Both the position numbers and the translations under genes were made by a program. Below the pieces are notes generated by a model that was not told where the DNA came from, ran no database searches, and worked only from the letters and a program-made list of their open reading frames with translations. From NCBI GenBank assembly GCA_036725345.1, contig DAIMEJ010000012.1:1-64000 (forward strand): a DNA stretch of 64,000 nt. The letters run 5' to 3'. Below are positions 43,542-51,936 of this stretch, in pieces. Source of the DNA: JAPLJU01 sp036725345. GTDB lineage: Bacteria; Desulfobacterota; Syntrophia; Syntrophales; UBA2192. Within the stretch, counting starts at the first letter, position 1. Every line of letters begins with the position of its first letter.

Positions 43542-44080
43542 CGTAGACGGTCGACATCGTCCTTGCTCGTCAAGGTGTGCTTTTCGACGCTGCAATGGTT
43601 AGAGATTCCAGATAGAAAGTATGAATGATTACGGGATGTGTTAATCGGCTGAGGCGGAAAAAACGGGCAGGACGCCCTGCTCTTTCAAGCCCCTCAGGGT
43701 CAGAAGGGCCTCGCCCCTGGATATGAAACCGGAGGCCCTCAGGCGATACCAGAGAACGTTGCTAGAAGCAATCCGCAGTGTCGTCTCTACGGCCTTTCCC
43801 TGCAGCAGCGGATTTTTTCTCAGGTTCTTCATGGACCGCTGATCGCCGAAAGTGCCCAGGTGGATGGAGTATCTGCCGTCGGCCCTTTTTGAAAGGTCGA
43901 CTCATTGACCGGATATGTCGATTCACCCCGTCATTGGGGATTCACGATCGCAAGGGTGACCGATAAGATTTGAAAATCAACATGACAGGAAGCAGTCTTC
44001 GTTGCAGGGGAGACCATGATTTTGCCGAATCACGGGTCTCATAATTTGAGGCCCCCAGATGACAACCCTGATTCCGTGGG
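43542..44080. other. Intergenic region holding a duplicated gene fragment
   Basis: About 540 bases. 43614-43884 is a copy of the 3' end of the ExeA-like gene; the remainder up to 44080 shows no gene. Confidence 0.7.
43614..43884 (-). pseudogene. Duplicated 3' fragment of ExeA-like ATPase gene
   Basis: 271 bases that match 46282-46552 with one difference seen (G at 43875 against T). It encodes only the last ~80 residues of the ExeA-like protein (GRYSIHLGTFGDQRS onward, then the C-terminal FISRGEALLTLRGLKEQG region and its stop). Upstream on that strand a TGA lies a few codons before the duplicated part in frame, so no complete gene is possible; only a 63-codon ORF from an internal ATG at 43832 remains. 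Almost no divergence implies a recent event. Confidence 0.88.
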
Positions 44081-44770
44081 TTAAACACCCATAAGGGCCG
44101 GGAGTTCCGCCAGGGATTTGATTTCCACATCCGGCTGCGACGGTAAACGCTCCCTGCGCTGTCCGAACCGGTTGACCCAGGCAACACGCAAGCCCGCATT
44201 GGCGGCACCAACGGCGTCCCAGGCGTTTGCAGAGAGGAAAACGATCTGCTTTGCCTGAAGATTCAGGCGGTCGGTGGCGAGCCTGTAGACTCGCGGGTCG
44301 GGCTTGTAAATGCCGACCTCTTCGACCGAGAGAATCCGGTCGATCAGATCCGTGAGGCCGCTGCTTTTCACAGCCGTTGCCAGCATGGTTGGCGTTCCGT
44401 TGGAGAGGATAACGAGTTCCAGGCCGCCTGACTTGAGCGTTTTCAGACTCCCCTTGACATCGGGGTAACAGTCCAGTTCGAGGTAGGTGTTGATGATGTC
44501 GTTCCGCAGGTTCTGGTCCGTGACGGCGAAGGCATCGAGGGCATAATCCAGGGCGTCCTGTGTGACCTGCCAGAAATCCGCGTGTTTTCCCATCAGGCTC
44601 CGGAGCCAGGTGTATTCAAGCTGTTTGTTCCGCCAGAGGGCGGACACCTGGTCCGCGACATTGCCGAGGCGTTCGCGATGCCGACCGGCGGCGGAATTGA
44701 AATCAAACAATGTCCCGTAGGCGTCGAATACGCAGGCCCTGATGTTCCGGGACAAAGGGTTTTGTGACAT
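44081..44770 (-). CDS. (S)-2-haloacid dehalogenase-like HAD hydrolase
   Basis: 229-residue cytoplasmic HAD-superfamily enzyme of the haloacid dehalogenase type II group, which removes halide from 2-haloacids using an aspartyl-ester intermediate. Nucleophile Asp in ACVFDAYGTLFDF (about residue 16), second motif LVILSNGTP, Lys in GIYKPDPRVYRLA, and SANAWDAVGAANAG as in dehalogenases rather than phosphatases. In an anaerobe it may act on other substrates. RBS AAGGAGG. Same strand as the nitroreductase, 60 bases downstream. Confidence 0.85.
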   Translation of the reverse strand: MSQNPLSRNIRACVFDAYGTLFDFNSAAGRHRERLGNVADQVSALWRNKQLEYTWLRSLMGKHADFWQVTQDALDYALDAFAVTDQNLRNDIINTYLELDCYPDVKGSLKTLKSGGLELVILSNGTPTMLATAVKSSGLTDLIDRILSVEEVGIYKPDPRVYRLATDRLNLQAKQIVFLSANAWDAVGAANAGLRVAWVNRFGQRRERLPSQPDVEIKSLAELPALMGV

Positions 44771-44831
44771 AATAATCCTCCTTCACTTCGCAGGGTGTTT
44801 AATTGATCCCGTCAACGATCTAAAAGCGTCA

Positions 44832-45401
44832 CTAAAAACCGATCCATTGCACTCTATCCTCACGTCGGGGAGGCGCCTTGGGAGATTCATCGGGGTATCC
44901 GACGGGAATCAGGCACACGAGTTTTCTCCCCTCGACACCCATGAAGGCATTGATTGCTTTCTCTTTAAAGAACACGGCGGCATCCGCCCAGACGGCGCCG
45001 AGACCGGCTTCGTGGACTGCAAGAAGCAGGTTTTGGACGGCCAGCGAAACGCTGTAAGGGTCTTCCTTGCCATTCGGGAATTTTCCGCCGTACGCCAGGA
45101 TCACGACAGGGGCGCCTCCCAATGTTTCAAGAAACAACTTCCCGGCCTCGATGACCTTCGGCTTGTCTTTAAAGTATTTTTCCAATGTCGGTTTGAAATC
45201 CTCGAAAGCGCTGCCGGTTATCTTCAGGAGTGCCTCTTTCTTGGCCCCCTGCAGGACGACAAACCGCCAATCCTGCATGTTCATTGCCGATGGCGCCCAT
45301 TGAGCCAGTTCGAGGACCTTTTCGAGGGTCTCTTTTGGAACAGGATCGTTCTTGAATCTTCTTATGCTGCGCCTTCCCCTGATGGCTTCTGACATTTCCA
45401 T
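44832..45401 (-). CDS. Nitroreductase-family flavoprotein
   Basis: 189-residue FMN enzyme of the nitroreductase fold. N-terminal FMN-binding RRSIRRFKNDPVPKE, APSAMNMQDWRFVVL, a central AVQNLLLAVHEAGLGAVWAD helix and the C-terminal IPVGYPDESPKAPPRR, the typical family end. Substrate unknown (nitro compounds, quinones or flavins in relatives). Middle gene of a minus-strand trio with the CGNR regulator upstream (11 bases) and the HAD enzyme downstream. Confidence 0.87.
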   Translation of the reverse strand: MEMSEAIRGRRSIRRFKNDPVPKETLEKVLELAQWAPSAMNMQDWRFVVLQGAKKEALLKITGSAFEDFKPTLEKYFKDKPKVIEAGKLFLETLGGAPVVILAYGGKFPNGKEDPYSVSLAVQNLLLAVHEAGLGAVWADAAVFFKEKAINAFMGVEGRKLVCLIPVGYPDESPKAPPRREDRVQWIGF

Positions 45402-45412
45402 TGGTATCCTCC

Positions 45413-46003
45413 TTATATATGGTTTGTGTTTCTATGGCGTTGACGATGCATCGCAACCTTTGTTCGATTGCCGCAGAGCGACATCGCGCACCACCGTCGG
45501 CGATGTGCAGGAGAGACATCCAAAAAAAGCATCCGGCAGCTTCCATTGGCGCACATCTTCAGACGCTGCTTCGTCTGGTCCCCCAAGAGCGTAATTGCAT
45601 CACGAGCGATGGCAGCCAGGCAGGCTTTTAAAGGATCCATCGTCGCCCACAAAATACGATGCGATCTCCTATCCAGTTGCGGGACTGCAACAGTAAATCG
45701 CGCCGCTCTGTTTATGCGGTAAGCATCATCATGCCGCGGTGTCTGATTCGAAATGAGGGAAAGTATCATGTCGTGTATGGATTCCCGCAGAAGAAGGGCT
45801 TCTTTGAGATCTTCTTGCGAAAGATCTATGGGATCCGTCACAAGACCTGAAAGTCGAAGCCAGCCGGACAGCGCTCCGGGTGTCGCCAGGAGGTCTCGCG
45901 GATGCGATCCGCGATGCCTGACTGTAGCCACGTAGTTGAGTGAGAGGCTGCCGGTATCAAACCTGAAACGATTGTAGCGTTGATCAGTTTTCTTTAGTAC
46001 CAT
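45413..46003 (-). CDS. CGNR zinc-finger (ABATE) regulator
   Basis: 196 residues: N-terminal ABATE-type region (about 1-145, with LSGWLRLSGLV and LLLRESIHDMI) and a C-terminal CGNR zinc finger CANGSCRMLFLD...CAMSLCGNRTKV (about 150-185), with four cysteines as zinc ligands. Family members are thought to be transcription factors. The ATG at 46003 was chosen because upstream sequence in frame has no family similarity. Directly upstream of the nitroreductase gene and probably its regulator. Confidence 0.82.
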   Translation of the reverse strand: MVLKKTDQRYNRFRFDTGSLSLNYVATVRHRGSHPRDLLATPGALSGWLRLSGLVTDPIDLSQEDLKEALLLRESIHDMILSLISNQTPRHDDAYRINRAARFTVAVPQLDRRSHRILWATMDPLKACLAAIARDAITLLGDQTKQRLKMCANGSCRMLFLDVSPAHRRRWCAMSLCGNRTKVAMHRQRHRNTNHI

Positions 46004-46149
46004 AGTGTAACCATATATCAGGTTACATAAAATTGTCAATAAACTTCTATTACTATTGGTATTTTTCGATGAGCGGTATAAAGGGAGTTTAACCAATAGC
46101 GATGTTAATCGTATTATATTGATTTTATTTTGTTTTATATCAACATAGA

Positions 46150-46232
46150 TGATTGAGGCAAAGCTCTGGCAACCGTAGGTGCCGGGGAGCAAGATGAAAC
46201 CTGTCGGGTGGTCAATTCCCGGCTGAGGGTAC
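46150..46232. other. GC-rich possible structured element, R2-like
   Basis: TTGAGGCAAAGCTCTGGCAA followed by CCGTAGGTGCCGGGGAGC partly matches R2 copy a including GTCC/GCCGGGGAG to its right. The stretch is GC-rich within an AT-rich intergenic region and can form several short stems. It lies between the CGNR gene and the ExeA-like gene, both on the minus strand. Not assigned to a known RNA class. Confidence 0.3.
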
Positions 46233-46308
46233 ATCCGCAAAGTGTAAAGTGAAGTCAACGTCGGGATTGTGGTTGACCGGCAGAAAGTATGAATGATTAC
46301 GGGATGTG

Positions 46309-47862
46309 TTAATCGGCTGAGGCGGAAAAAACGGGCAGGACGCCCTGCTCTTTCAAGCCCCTCAGGGTCAGAAGGGCCTCGCCCCTGGATATGAAACCGG
46401 AGGCCCTCAGGCGATACCAGAGAACGTTGCTAGAAGCAATCCGCAGTGTCGTCTCTACGGCCTTTCCCTGCAGCAGCGGATTTTTTCTCAGGTTCTTCAT
46501 GGACCGCTGATCGCCGAAAGTGCCCAGGTGGATGGAGTATCTTCCGTCGGCCTCAAGGCGGAGAAGCGTTTCTTCCGTGAGCGCGGGGATCTTTATCTGC
46601 TGCTCTACAAAAATCTGGTTCACATCTGTAATCTCCGGGTTGTTCTCGAGGAGGATGTCCAGGACCGTCGGGTTTGCGAGGCCGTAATACTGCTGTGCCA
46701 CGAGTGACAGTGTCCAGCCCTTTTGAACGGTGATGACTTTCTCCGGTGCGGCTGCTGTCAGCGGCTCCTTATGCTGTTCCTTCGGCTGAGCCGGGATGGC
46801 CTTTTCGACGACGGCTGTCGGGGTTGGAGGTGCGATCCCCCGGTCCTGCTTCAAAACCGCAAGCGTCGCTATTCCCAGAACGCCTGCGAGCACAATGCCC
46901 AGGGCTGTATATAGAAAAGCGGGCCTGCGATAGCGGGGATCAACCTTCGGTCCGGGAGCGCTTTCGTGAACGGTTGTTTCTTTCGCCATCGCTCTATCGA
47001 TGACACGGCGGTAAGCGTCGATAAGAACCTGCACGCGATGGAAAGCGATGCCTTTCGGCCTCAAATAACTCATTTCATAGATTGTTTCTTTTGCGATCGT
47101 CCCGTCGACAACCCTCCGGGAGGCGTTATATGTGTTCACCAGGGCGCGGTCGCAAAGGAGGTTGATGACCCGGGGGACCCCCTGTGAAAATTTCCAGATC
47201 AGGCGGACGGCGTCCGGCTCAAAAATTGTGAAACCGCTGCTTCCTGCGACCTTCAGACGATGCTCGATATACTCCTGGCATTCCTTCTCGTTGAGCGTGT
47301 CGATGCGGTAGCGGGTCGTGACGTTGCCCTTGAAGGACTGCAACTCGATGGCGTCCAGTTTGGGTTCAAGATCCAACTGACCGATCAGGAGTATCTGGAT
47401 CAGTTTGGAGGAGGGGGATTCCCGGATGAAGAGCCGGAAAAGTTTCTCGATGACGTCGACTTTCAAATTCTGTCCCTCGTCGATCACAATCGCAACCGTC
47501 TCGTCCCGGGCCAGCCGCTCCCGCATGTAGAGCTGAAACTGGATGATGAGAGCCGTCAGATTCTCCCCCGCCTTCACGCCCAGTTCCAGCAGGATGTTAC
47601 GGAGGAGATCCTCGAAGCCGACGGTCGTGTGAAATACGAAGGCCATTTTTATTTTTTCGCTGAGGTCTCTCAGGAGGGCATGGATAAGGGTTGTTTTCCC
47701 CGTACCGACATCGCCTGATACGACCGTAATCCCCTTCCTGTCCCTGATCCCGGCCATCATGGAGAACATGGCGCCCGCGTGGGTGGGCGTCATGTAGAGG
47801 AATCGGGGATCGGGGTTTATCGTGAAGGGCTCTTCTGAAAAACCGTAATATTCCTTGTACAT
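46309..47862 (-). CDS. ExeA-like AAA ATPase with LysM and SPOR-like C terminus
   Basis: 517 residues. N-terminal MYKEYYGFSEEPFTINPDP is the ExeA/GspA hallmark. AAA domain with Walker A GDVGTGKTT (about 57-65) and Walker B VAIVIDEGQNL (about 130-140); one transmembrane helix (about 318-340, FLYTALGIVLAGVLGIATLAV); then a proline-rich linker, a LysM-like region (VQKGWTLSLVAQQYYG, about 385-430) and a SPOR-like end (YSIHLGTFGDQ..., about 440-517). Such proteins insert secretin machinery through peptidoglycan. The 3' end is duplicated at 43614-43884. ATG 47862 is preferred to 47889. Confidence 0.87.
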   Translation of the reverse strand: MYKEYYGFSEEPFTINPDPRFLYMTPTHAGAMFSMMAGIRDRKGITVVSGDVGTGKTTLIHALLRDLSEKIKMAFVFHTTVGFEDLLRNILLELGVKAGENLTALIIQFQLYMRERLARDETVAIVIDEGQNLKVDVIEKLFRLFIRESPSSKLIQILLIGQLDLEPKLDAIELQSFKGNVTTRYRIDTLNEKECQEYIEHRLKVAGSSGFTIFEPDAVRLIWKFSQGVPRVINLLCDRALVNTYNASRRVVDGTIAKETIYEMSYLRPKGIAFHRVQVLIDAYRRVIDRAMAKETTVHESAPGPKVDPRYRRPAFLYTALGIVLAGVLGIATLAVLKQDRGIAPPTPTAVVEKAIPAQPKEQHKEPLTAAAPEKVITVQKGWTLSLVAQQYYGLANPTVLDILLENNPEITDVNQIFVEQQIKIPALTEETLLRLEADGRYSIHLGTFGDQRSMKNLRKNPLLQGKAVETTLRIASSNVLWYRLRASGFISRGEALLTLRGLKEQGVLPVFSASAD

Positions 47863-48180
47863 GGGGAAATACCTGCCACAAATTTGCATTTAGATGATAT
47901 TGTTCAGAATCACTTCTTGATTATATAAGACTTTTGGACCCGGGACAATGCCGGGATTTTGGCCGCGCGACCCCTTGCATTTTCCTGCCGGGCATGTATA
48001 ATTATTACAGAAGAGTGAATGCCCGCCTGCCCTTGTGGTTCATCTCCGAATGAAAATCTGCGGTCCGCGCATCTTCTTTCGGTAATTTCCAGCTCGTTTT
48101 ATTCCTCAGACAGTCGCTGGCTCATTGTCGGTTTATCCGGGCGGGCAAAATTGCCGCAACGGGCTAGAGGAGGTGTCGCC
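47863..48180. other. Intergenic region
   Basis: About 320 bases between divergent genes; nothing further recognised. Confidence 0.4.
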
Positions 48181-48342
48181 ATGAAATTGAAATGCGTCGA
48201 ATGCGGACGGTTCACGCTTAAGCTCAACGTCGACAACAAATGCGTTGAGTGCGCCAGGAAGGACGAAAAGGAATACGAATACGAATACATGAAGCGCTAC
48301 GTCGTGAAACTCGACTTCCTCAACGAGAATTACACTCGGTAA
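48181..48342 (+). CDS. Small zinc-ribbon-like protein
   Basis: 53 residues. Two CxxC pairs (CVECGRFTLKLN and KCVECARKDEKE) that could bind one zinc, followed by an acidic/tyrosine-rich stretch EYEYEYMKRY. A near-perfect RBS AGAGGAGGTG lies 6 bases before the ATG, and a strong bidirectional terminator follows. Function unknown. Confidence 0.68.
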   Translation: MKLKCVECGRFTLKLNVDNKCVECARKDEKEYEYEYMKRYVVKLDFLNENYTR

Positions 48343-48466
48343 GCTTCGGTAAACCGGTCCTGCCGCTATTCGTATATTTGTTTTTTGCACAGTATGCGGC
48401 CTTCTCAAAGGCTTAAAGGGAAATTGTTGGGCCATATCCCCTAAAACGACATAGGCGTCCCGAGGC

Positions 48467-48519
48467 GCCGGATAAATAAAGGGGTTAACCCTTTCGGTTA
48501 GCCCCTTTATTTATCCGGC
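48467..48519. terminator. Long bidirectional terminator
   Basis: Nearly perfect stem of about 24 bp: GCCGGATAAATAAAGGGG...CCCCTTTATTTATCCGGC around a CTTTC loop. It separates the convergent genes at 48181 (+) and 48533 (-). Confidence 0.88.
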
Positions 48520-48532
48520 ACATTTGTCAAAA

Positions 48533-49756
48533 TCAGAACCAGCCCTTTATCTTATCCAGTGTTTTCTTCATTTGCTCGGGAACCCCTGCGGGTTTTTCAC
48601 CCGTCGGCTGCTCCTCCTGCTTTTTTCGGCTGTCCTTTACTTCCTCCTGCCCGAGCGGGAGCATGCCGGTGGACTTGTTCCTCAGTTTCACGGTCCAGAT
48701 GTATTCGTGAGGTTTTGTGGAGTTCTTTGGTTTTGGCGGGTAAGCGATGTTCAGCTCATCACCGTAACCGATAAACTGCAGCATGGCTCCTTTAGCATCC
48801 TTGAAAATTCCCCTGGGGATCGAACAGCTCGTTACCGCTGGCCCCATAACCACTTTTTCCCTGATGAACCTGCTGACATCGGCCGGAGGGAGGTAGGTCA
48901 TCAGGCCATATCCCGGTTCCTGCGCATCGCTCGATGACCAGATGATCGTCTCCCCGCTCTTTTCGTTATGGCCGATGGCCATTGCAAAATAGCCGATTGC
49001 CGTAGGGATCTGCTTCCACTGGAACGTGATGCTGTCCGTCAACCCCCCTTTCGTGGAGGTAAATTCTACAGGCGCCATGAAGTCATGTTTCTCACCGACG
49101 ATGAATTTGATGTCAGGCGTATAATTGCCGTGAACGAAGTGGTCCCCCCGAAGTGAACCGCTTTGCGGCACATCCGTGTGGTCCTTTCTGTTAGGCCATT
49201 CGGCATAGGCCCATCCCGCCCTCATTGAGGGAGGGTGCTGCGCGGAACCGGTACGCCCCGACATGGCCTTGCCGAACTCGACCATGCTCATTTTCTCCGT
49301 ATCCAGCACCCTTGGCTGGCCCGGGCGCACCGTCTCGCCGCATCCCCAGTATAAAAGCATGCGCATTTTCGGCTTTTCCATCTTTCCTTCCGCCCCTTCG
49401 CCGCGAACCGCCTTTTCACGCTCGGGTATCAGAAGAGGCAGGGTTTTCCCCATGTTGAGTCCCGCGGGTATGTCATGGTTCGCTTCCGGAGCCGCGGGAA
49501 GCGATTTTGGTGAATTAAGCTGGAGGAAGAGACTCCTCTTCGGTCCAATCCCCGCAACCTTTCCCATGATCATGCCCTGTATCCCCGACATCCCTTCCTG
49601 AGACATGCCCGGTATACTCGTATTCTGTGTCTCAACACTCATCCAGTACCGCGTCACGGGGTTCTTCTGCTCTTTTTCTGCCGACATTGCAATGGATGCT
49701 GAAAGAAGTATGATGGATGCTGTAACGGCGCAGCACGTCCGGGCCAGAGGATTCAT
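48533..49756 (-). CDS. Exported protein of unknown function
   Basis: 407 residues with a clear signal peptide (residues 1-25, ending AMSA). The mature part has no family I recognise; it contains methionine-rich stretches (GMSQEGMSGIQGMIMGK) and segments that read like a large beta-rich periplasmic protein (RAGWAYAEWPNRKDHTDVP, TDSITFQWKQIPTAIGYFAM). No lipobox, no membrane segment after the signal. The C-terminal 45 residues are charged and low-complexity. RBS GGAGGTAAAAAAAAC. Monocistronic. Confidence 0.72.
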   Translation of the reverse strand: MNPLARTCCAVTASIILLSASIAMSAEKEQKNPVTRYWMSVETQNTSIPGMSQEGMSGIQGMIMGKVAGIGPKRSLFLQLNSPKSLPAAPEANHDIPAGLNMGKTLPLLIPEREKAVRGEGAEGKMEKPKMRMLLYWGCGETVRPGQPRVLDTEKMSMVEFGKAMSGRTGSAQHPPSMRAGWAYAEWPNRKDHTDVPQSGSLRGDHFVHGNYTPDIKFIVGEKHDFMAPVEFTSTKGGLTDSITFQWKQIPTAIGYFAMAIGHNEKSGETIIWSSSDAQEPGYGLMTYLPPADVSRFIREKVVMGPAVTSCSIPRGIFKDAKGAMLQFIGYGDELNIAYPPKPKNSTKPHEYIWTVKLRNKSTGMLPLGQEEVKDSRKKQEEQPTGEKPAGVPEQMKKTLDKIKGWF

Positions 49757-50026
49757 GTTTTTTTTACCTCCAGTTAAAATTTAAAAAATCATAGCACGTT
49801 TTAGGACACTGCGGTAGGTAAAGTATAACCATTTGCTCTTACCGCCTGACGGAATGTTCGGTTTTTTAATGGGCGCGGGAAGTCATCGATATTGGTCGGA
49901 ATATCAATACCGGGTTATTTACGGGGCTCTGAACCCCATCATGTTAATTCTATGGTGTTTCTTGTGCAAATAACGTTATTGAAATTTTATGTCCCGTGAG
50001 CTCGATTTCCGGCACGAAGTCCGTCA

Positions 50027-50611
50027 ATGATGATACCTCTCTGGTTCAAGATAAGTTTTACGCTCTATGTAGCTGTCGTTGTGCTGGTCTATGCCAGGAA
50101 GTACAGCCTTGCGAACTTTCTGTGGTTTTCGGACATCGCCCTCCTTATCACTGTGCCCGCGCTGTGGCTGCAGAGCGGTTTTTTGGCAAGTATGGCGACC
50201 GTCGGGGTCCTTCTGCCGGAATTACTCTGGAACGCGGGCTTCTTAGGGCAGCTTCTGACGGGCAGGCGTATCACCGGCTTGACGGATTACATGTTCGATC
50301 GAAGCAAACCGCTTTACCTCAGGGCTCTTTCCCTGTTCCACGTTTTTCTGCCTGCACTGCTACTTTGGATGATCTATGTATTCGGTTATGCGCCGTCTGC
50401 CTGGATTGCGCAAACGCTTCTGGCCTGGGTGCTGCTCCCGTTGACGTATTTCTTCACCAGTCCCGATGAGAACGTGAACTGGGTGTTCGGGCCGGGCGGC
50501 AAACCGCAGAAACGAATACCGCCCCTGCTCTACCTGGGTCTCTTAATGCTCGGGTTTCCCCTGCTTGTCTATCTTCCCACACATTTTCTACTGCAATGGC
50601 TGTTCAACTGA
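50027..50611 (+). CDS. Multi-pass membrane protein of unknown function
   Basis: 194 residues with five or six hydrophobic helices (about 8-22, 32-50, 52-75, 100-122, 125-145, 165-190) and short loops; polar loop TSPDENVNWVFGPGGKPQKR near the end. No motif of a known transporter or enzyme. Start ATG at 50027 or 50030, without a convincing RBS. Stands alone between divergent and convergent genes. Confidence 0.65.
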   Translation: MMIPLWFKISFTLYVAVVVLVYARKYSLANFLWFSDIALLITVPALWLQSGFLASMATVGVLLPELLWNAGFLGQLLTGRRITGLTDYMFDRSKPLYLRALSLFHVFLPALLLWMIYVFGYAPSAWIAQTLLAWVLLPLTYFFTSPDENVNWVFGPGGKPQKRIPPLLYLGLLMLGFPLLVYLPTHFLLQWLFN

Positions 50612-50886
50612 CAGGCAAACGCAGACAGACACTTTCCGCGGGGCACTTCATGACCCCCTTTCTCTGAGCAGGCCCTGCATCCCCGCGGCAAAGATCGCCT
50701 CGAAGGCTACTCTCCCCCCGGCAACCCTGTGGGTCGGGTTGAGGTGCGCCTTTATCAGGCGCAAGGATTCCGAGAATTGCAGAACATCTTTTTTCTTTGG
50801 ATTCCGAACGCTTAGAACATCCTGCGGCCTGTGTGGGTGAAGTGGAAAAGCGTTCCAAACCATAAAGTGCTTCACACAGCACTCGC

Positions 50887-51276
50887 TCATTGCTGTGACC
50901 GGGTGCCTGGCTGAATTCTCAGCCGTTGCAACTCTTCCCTCAGCCACTGCGCGCTGGGCACGGGGCTCTGGCTCCCACACCTGATTTGATAGGTTTCTCC
51001 GCTGGCGCTGCTCTTCGTGGCGGCATTGGCTATGAACTCTTCGGCAGTTTCGGCCAAACCCCTTTCATGAAGGTAGGTATACTTCTTTTTCAGGTGAGAC
51101 TGCGCTTCCGCGCCCGTGTACCAGGTTCCGTTGCGATAAAACTGACATTGAGACGTGCCAATCCTGGACAGCAGATACTCAATCTCCGCAGACCCATTTG
51201 GTGCAGATGAGTCTGCATGGGCGCTGCCCATGGCCACTGCAAGTGCCGCAAAAATTATGAGGAACTTTACTCTCAT
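50887..51276 (-). CDS. DUF5329-like exported protein
   Basis: 129 residues, signal peptide 1-21 (cleavage after AHA), mature part with EIEYLLSRIGTSQCQFYRNG and WYTGAEAQSHLKKKYTYL, the pattern of DUF5329; two cysteines (in SQCQF and IRCGS) likely form a disulfide in the periplasm. Function unknown. It lies 30 bases upstream of iorB's 3' side region and is transcribed the same way but ends before it, so no operon link is evident. Confidence 0.75.
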   Translation of the reverse strand: MRVKFLIIFAALAVAMGSAHADSSAPNGSAEIEYLLSRIGTSQCQFYRNGTWYTGAEAQSHLKKKYTYLHERGLAETAEEFIANAATKSSASGETYQIRCGSQSPVPSAQWLREELQRLRIQPGTRSQQ

Positions 51277-51309
51277 GCAGACCAGACAAAGGCTTGTCGT
51301 AAATCCCGC

Positions 51310-51936
51310 TTAAGCCTTGACCATCTCATAACCCTCGTCGAATGCCTTGAGGTTAATCGGCACCTGGTCCGGGCTCATGCGCAGGGCGAGGGCCTGCTTG
51401 AAATCGTCCCGGTCAAATGGCACGACGGCGAGCCCCGCCAGGGCGCCGAGCATGACAATGTTCGCGAGAATCGGATTCCCCAGAAAACGCGCCCGCTCGG
51501 TGGCATTGAGGAAAAGGAAAGTACGGACAATTCCTTTCACGGCCTCCTTGATTTCATCCACAGGGGGATAGTCGAGTTCCCCCGTGATGACCCCAGGGGG
51601 ATGAATCGGCTGAGTGTTGGAGAGGATGACGGTATCGGGATTTCCATAGGCGACCATGACCCGGACGGCTTCCGCCGGTTCCAGCGACACGATGACATCC
51701 GCCATATTCCCCGGGATCTGGGGGCTGGCGACGGTTTTTCCGGATACACGGACGTGGCTCATCACGGAGCCGCCCCGCTGGGTCACCCCGAAGGTTTCGC
51801 CGATCGTGATCAAATATCCTTTGGAGGCCAGCACGCCTCCGAGGATGCGGGATGCGAGCACATTTCCCTGGCCGCCGACGCCTGTAATAATAATGTTGTA
51901 GGGATCTTTTGCCAGAGGGATGGCGGACATGGTCAT
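51310..51936 (-). CDS. iorB: Indolepyruvate:ferredoxin oxidoreductase, beta subunit
   Basis: 208-residue gamma-type subunit of 2-oxoacid:ferredoxin oxidoreductase. NIIITGVGGQGNVLASRILG at the N terminus is the family signature, followed by ETFGVTQRGGSVMSHVRV. With IorA it oxidises aryl pyruvates from aromatic amino acids to aryl-acetyl-CoA, reducing ferredoxin. ATG at 51936 overlaps the iorA stop (ATGA) and has AAAGGAGG upstream. Last gene of frhB-like/iorA/iorB. Confidence 0.9.
   Translation of the reverse strand: MTMSAIPLAKDPYNIIITGVGGQGNVLASRILGGVLASKGYLITIGETFGVTQRGGSVMSHVRVSGKTVASPQIPGNMADVIVSLEPAEAVRVMVAYGNPDTVILSNTQPIHPPGVITGELDYPPVDEIKEAVKGIVRTFLFLNATERARFLGNPILANIVMLGALAGLAVVPFDRDDFKQALALRMSPDQVPINLKAFDEGYEMVKA

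Noticed and set aside
46150..46232. A cyclic-di-GMP or c-di-AMP type riboswitch
   Set aside because: Only short words (GCAAAGC, CCGGGGAG) match; the overall layout does not, and no + strand gene follows.
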